Below, piece by piece: positions 61,332-64,000 of a DNA stretch of 64,000 bases. Under the pieces are notes generated by a model. It did no database searches, was not told where the DNA came from, and saw only the letters and a program-made list of their open reading frames with translations. Each line of letters opens with the position of its first letter. Position 1 is the first letter of the stretch. Source of the stretch: a virus; IMG/VR virus record IMGVR_UViG_3300045125_000085, positions 80,007-144,006 of that record; one strand, 5' to 3'. The translations under genes were made by a program, and so were the position numbers.

Positions 61332-62864
61332 GACAACCGACTCCTCCTCGTCAAAAGCATCACGCTCCTGTATCGCGAAAGCCAACTCATCCATAAGACG
61401 GCTAATAGTGCTGACTTAGTCCGCACTGTGTTAGAAGCCGTCACTATCCCAGGATGCAGGCATCGGTATCAGTGGTGAGCGTGAAATACTCCTCGGCCTA
61501 GGGATACGGCGATCGAGATGTGTAATAACTCACTCGATCATGAATACGCCATGGATGACTTATTACAGCGTGTCCGCTTAAATTGCGGTGATGATGAACG
61601 CTTGTATCAAGTCATTAGCGATGGCTTAAAGGACCTGAAGTCTGAAGGTCATTTAAAAGCGTGCTATCATTAACGCACAAAAGTCTTCGCATAACTTCTT
61701 CCGTGAGCAGAAGATCAATGAGATACTGAATAAAGCCAGCTATCAGTTTAAGTACCATCGTGATAAAATCACCGATGTCAATGGCTTTATTAGCGAACTC
61801 GTAAACCAGTTAGAACCTTTACAAATCGCTAATGGCGGCACTGATCCTGCTATCACTAGCGATATCGATATCGGCGATGTATCGTCATTGTCACGAGTGT
61901 TTAATAACATCCAAGATCAGTCTAGCGATATAGGTATATTGAAGACTGGTTGCAGCGCGTCAATGAGATGCTGAATGGTGGTTTTCGTAGAGGTGAGTTC
62001 GTTTGCGTACCGGCTTTACAGCATAAGTACAAGACGGGCTTTAGTCTATCATTGTTTAAGCAGTTCGCTATCTACAATAAACCACACATGCTAGACTCGT
62101 GGCAGAAGCCTTTGATCCTGCGTATCTCGTTTGAAGACGATATAGAGCTGAATATAAAGTTCATGTACCAATCGCTGATGATGGAAGAGTCGTATGAAAA
62201 AGCACTCGACCTGAAAGTCTCTACGGACGTCATGAGCAGCTATATCAAAGAACGACTGCAAGTCAATCGGCGGCCAGTGTCAAGATGATACGCGTCGATC
62301 CGTCGTTATGGACGTATAAGCACATTTGTAATAAAGTCTTAGAACTCGAAGCTCAAGGCTATGAAGTCCATGTACTGATGGTAGACTACTTGTCTAAGCT
62401 GCCGCGTACCGGCTGTAACAATAGCGGGCCTACGGGTACTGATTTGAGAGACATGTACTCTAGGATGCGTAACTTCTGTGCGCCTAGGAAGACGTTGTTT
62501 ATTACACCGCATCAGTTGTCGACGGAGTCTAAGCAGTTATTACGCTCAGGTATGCCTGAGGATCGCTTTCTGAAAGAGATGGCGTGGAAAGGTTACTTCG
62601 AGTCGAGCCGTCAGTTAGATCAAGAGTACGACGTAGGTCTGTATATGTGCATGTGTTTAAGCATAATAAGGAGAGCTGGCTTTCCGTACTGAAAGAAAAG
62701 CATAGAGGTCAAGATCACTGGTGAGGATGAGCAGTTTGCTTTGTATCAGTTTCCCTAAGGTGAAGCTGCCTATAGCTGATGATCTGTTGGGTGAGAATAC
62801 CGCCTATCTGAAACTACCGAGTGCGAGTAGTAATACGGATAGTGATCTGTTTAGCTTTAAGTAA
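61332..62864 (+). CDS. DnaB-like replicative helicase, frameshifted
   Basis: Starts MDNRLLLVKSITLLYRES at 61332 and ends ASSNTDSDLFSFK at 62864, about 510 aa; breaks near 61460, 61520, 61670, 61940, 62270, 62650 and 62745. N-terminal helical domain (AMDDLLQRVRLNCGDDERL). ATPase domain: ILKTGWQRVNEMLNGGFRRG, then Walker A region ALQHKYKTGFSLSLF with the Lys-Thr kept but the Gly pair lost, Walker B EVHVLMVDYLSKL, FITPHQLSTESKQLL and a final YDVGLYM. Order and spacing are those of DnaB-family helicases. Confidence 0.7.
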
Positions 62865-62880
62865 AAAAAAAGAGAGTGAG

Positions 62881-62920
62881 CATACAGCCCAGAGAGCACT
62901 ATGGCTCTCTGGGCTATATG
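62881..62920. terminator. hairpin, CATATAGCCC family
   Basis: CATACAGCCCAGAGAGC-ACTATG-GCTCTCTGGGCTATATG, between convergent helicase and early genes. Confidence 0.7.
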
Positions 62921-62928
62921 ACGTCTCT

Positions 62929-63257
62929 CTACCAGTCTATCTCTGACTGGTTTATTGACATGGCTTTCATGTGTAAATCGTTTAGTCCTCTACATACGGT
63001 AGAGGACTTTCTCCCAGTTAATCCGCTTAAGTGGGTGATGGAGAACGACTATGCCCTTTTCCCTAACCTCTACGACGGCCGTGTCATAAATCGATGTTCA
63101 CACTCACTTCTATGCCATCCTTGGCATAGATGACGCGCGAAGGCACCACGGCATCGCCTGATGCCAATCCGACTAATTCAACAATGATGTTTTCAGGAAC
63201 GCTCATTACGTTCCAGTCGTCCAGAAATAGATGGCCTGTCGTCAATGTCACTTTCAT
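62929..63257 (-). CDS. small early protein, paralog of 37142-37475, frameshifted
   Basis: Start ATG 63257 after AGGAGGTGTTT (MKVTLTTGHLFLDDWNVM). Clean for 57 codons, then two indels; continues YDTAVVEVREKGIVVLHHP, LKRINWEKVLY, CRGLNDLHMKAMSINQSE, ending IDW at 62929. About 110 aa. Shares LFLDDWN, VELxxLASGxAV, RVIYAKDGIEV and KRINWE with the 37-kb copy. Confidence 0.65.
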
Positions 63258-63279
63258 AAACACCTCCTAAAAAGTATAT

Positions 63280-63304
63280 GCTAGCGACCGAGCAGATCGC
63301 TAGC
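63280..63304 (-). promoter_or_regulatory. leader hairpin before ribosome site
   Basis: GCTAGCGATC-TGCTC-GGTCGCTAGC (10 bp), 23 nt upstream of ATG 63257, inside an operon. Confidence 0.75.
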
Positions 63305-63324
63305 GGTGTGAAGATCAGATAAGG

Positions 63325-63726
63325 CTATTGCCGTTTCGTATCATAAAGATGCGGGAACAACTCCTTGTCGTCTACGTCCTTAGCAATACTGGATTAATCC
63401 CTCTATGGTGTCCCAGCCTGTTTCTTTCACATCCTTTCCGACGGGACGTAATCCTCATCTTCTTCCTCAAAGAAACCAGGAAGCAAGATCTTGGCTGTAT
63501 TCCAGCCATAGCGCACGATCGCTATGGCCTTCGTAGCACTCGTCTGAGTATACATTCCGTCCGCTCCTTCCTCTCCTCCGTGTAGGTATGAGGCCAGCGC
63601 CGCCACGAGACCAGGGTCTACCCAGTCTTCCTTCAACCCAGCAGCCGCTTTCACGACGAGTTTTTGCACGGCGCATCCTGGCTCCCAGTTCATCCCTGTT
63701 TCTGCCCAATCGAGTATATGGCTCAT
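63325..63726 (-). CDS. early-island protein, frameshifted
   Basis: Start ATG 63726 after GGAGGTGTACT (MSHILDWAETGMNWEPG). A clean frame to 63440, then two breaks: VGKDVKETGWDTIEGLIQ and SIAKDVDDKELFPHLYDTK, stopping at 63325. About 133 aa, acidic toward the end (FFEEEDEDYVP). First gene of the operon driven by the 63.8-kb cassette. Unknown. Confidence 0.6.
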
Positions 63727-63751
63727 AGTACACCTCCGAAAATAGGAGTGG

Positions 63752-63837
63752 GCTCTATTAGTCTGAGCAGTCTAGTAGAGCATAAAAAGAATGAAACAAT
63801 CTCAGCAGTAGGCTAAGATCATAAGTAATATGTATAG
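63752..63837 (-). promoter_or_regulatory. early promoter plus two-hairpin leader
   Basis: Minus strand: CTATACATATTACTTATG (63837-63821), hairpin 1 GATCTTAGC-CTACT-GCTGAGAT (63820-63799), hairpin 2 GCTCTACTAGA-CTGCTC-AGACTAATAGAGC (63781-63752, two mismatches), then GGAGGTGTACT. Confidence 0.75.
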
Positions 63838-63868
63838 CCATATTTAGCTGGAATCCATGTCCGTCATA

Positions 63869-63901
63869 GAGCCTAGAGAGCGTTTAGGTTCTCTGGGCTC
63901 T
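63869..63901. terminator. hairpin upstream of the 63.8-kb cassette
   Basis: GAGCCTAGAGAGC-GTTTAG-GTTCTCTGGGCTC with two mismatches. Confidence 0.6.
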
Positions 63902-63909
63902 TATGCTCA

Positions 63910-64000
63910 TTACACTAAGTAACTCAAGCTATCTTCCATTCTATTCAAATCATGCTCAAACTGCACCATCTCACTTTTCAACACGTCCATATCCGACCAG
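63910..64000 (-). CDS. 3' end of a gene running off the right edge
   Basis: Minus-strand frame open from the edge: WSDMDVLKSEMVQFEHDL then NRMEDSLSYLV and a stop at 63910. Helical; unknown. Confidence 0.5.
   Translation of the reverse strand, partial: WSDMDVLKSEMVQFEHDLNRMEDSLSYLV

Noticed and set aside
14609-62920. Recurrent inverted repeats as IS element ends or attachment sites
   Set aside because: No transposase or integrase lies between them and each sits exactly between gene ends, as terminators do.
1-64000. Shell protein of the phage nucleus (chimallin) or tubulin PhuZ
   Set aside because: No gene here shows the tubulin GGGTGxG motif, and nothing could be assigned to chimallin by eye; they may lie outside this window.

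Overview
The window looks like 64 kb of a jumbo myovirus of the phiKZ-like type (nucleus-forming-phage relatives, Gram-negative host). The evidence is the gene set: a portal-like protein with an acidic Gly-rich tail, a major-capsid candidate of about 725 codons directly after a smaller head gene, stand-alone pieces resembling RNA polymerase beta subunits, RNase HI, a RuvC-type resolvase, a Rad50/SbcC ATPase, two RecA/DnaB-fold ATPases, a class I ribonucleotide reductase large chain, a tail spike and a large tail-fibre cluster. There is no sign of lysogeny (no integrase, no repressor/att arrangement). I could not search databases, so the host and closest relative are left open.

Layout. 0-5.7 kb: small minus-strand genes, including a possible NADAR-fold protein. 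5.8-14.6 kb: a replication/virion block (RNAP-beta-C-like protein, P-loop ATPase, virion proteins, RNase HI, RyR-domain protein). 14.7-18.3 kb: a protein with a DNA-binding helix-turn-helix at each end, and the SbcC-like ATPase. 18.4-29.9 kb: tail spike, a large virion protein, then tail fibres and small fibre-associated proteins. 29.9-34.1 kb: membrane protein, RuvC, virion proteins. 34.1-37.1 kb: portal. 37.1-38.6 kb: island of tiny minus-strand genes. 38.7-46 kb: virion proteins and an RNAP-beta-N-like subunit. 46.1-49.3 kb: nrdA and tRNA-Leu(UAA). 49.4-57.7 kb: small minus-strand genes, including an HTH protein, coiled-coil and zinc-type proteins and an HExxH metallopeptidase, with one larger virion-type gene. 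57.7-61.1 kb: capsid. 61.3-62.9 kb: DnaB-like helicase. 62.9-64 kb: another island of small genes.

The small-gene islands (about 1.0-1.6, 37.1-38.6, 52.4-53.2, 55.6-57.1 and 62.9-63.9 kb) share a control cassette: an AT-rich promoter with the core CATATACTTA or CATATTACTTA then ATG, a hairpin at the presumed transcript start, and a second hairpin 10-20 nt upstream of a strong GGAGG ribosome site. Hairpin sequences differ between copies but pairing is kept, and most second hairpins show the same GCTC loop. Most cassettes lie next to a long inverted-repeat terminator. This is the most interesting undescribed structure I see. It resembles in layout the promoter-early stem-loop (PeSL) cassettes known from T4-like phages.

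Data quality. Many genes are broken by single-base insertions or deletions, while others run clean for more than 2 kb. A nrdA break and a one-base gap in a tRNA acceptor stem point to sequencing error rather than decay. Gene limits below therefore join reading-frame pieces that read as one protein, and such genes are described as frameshifted.
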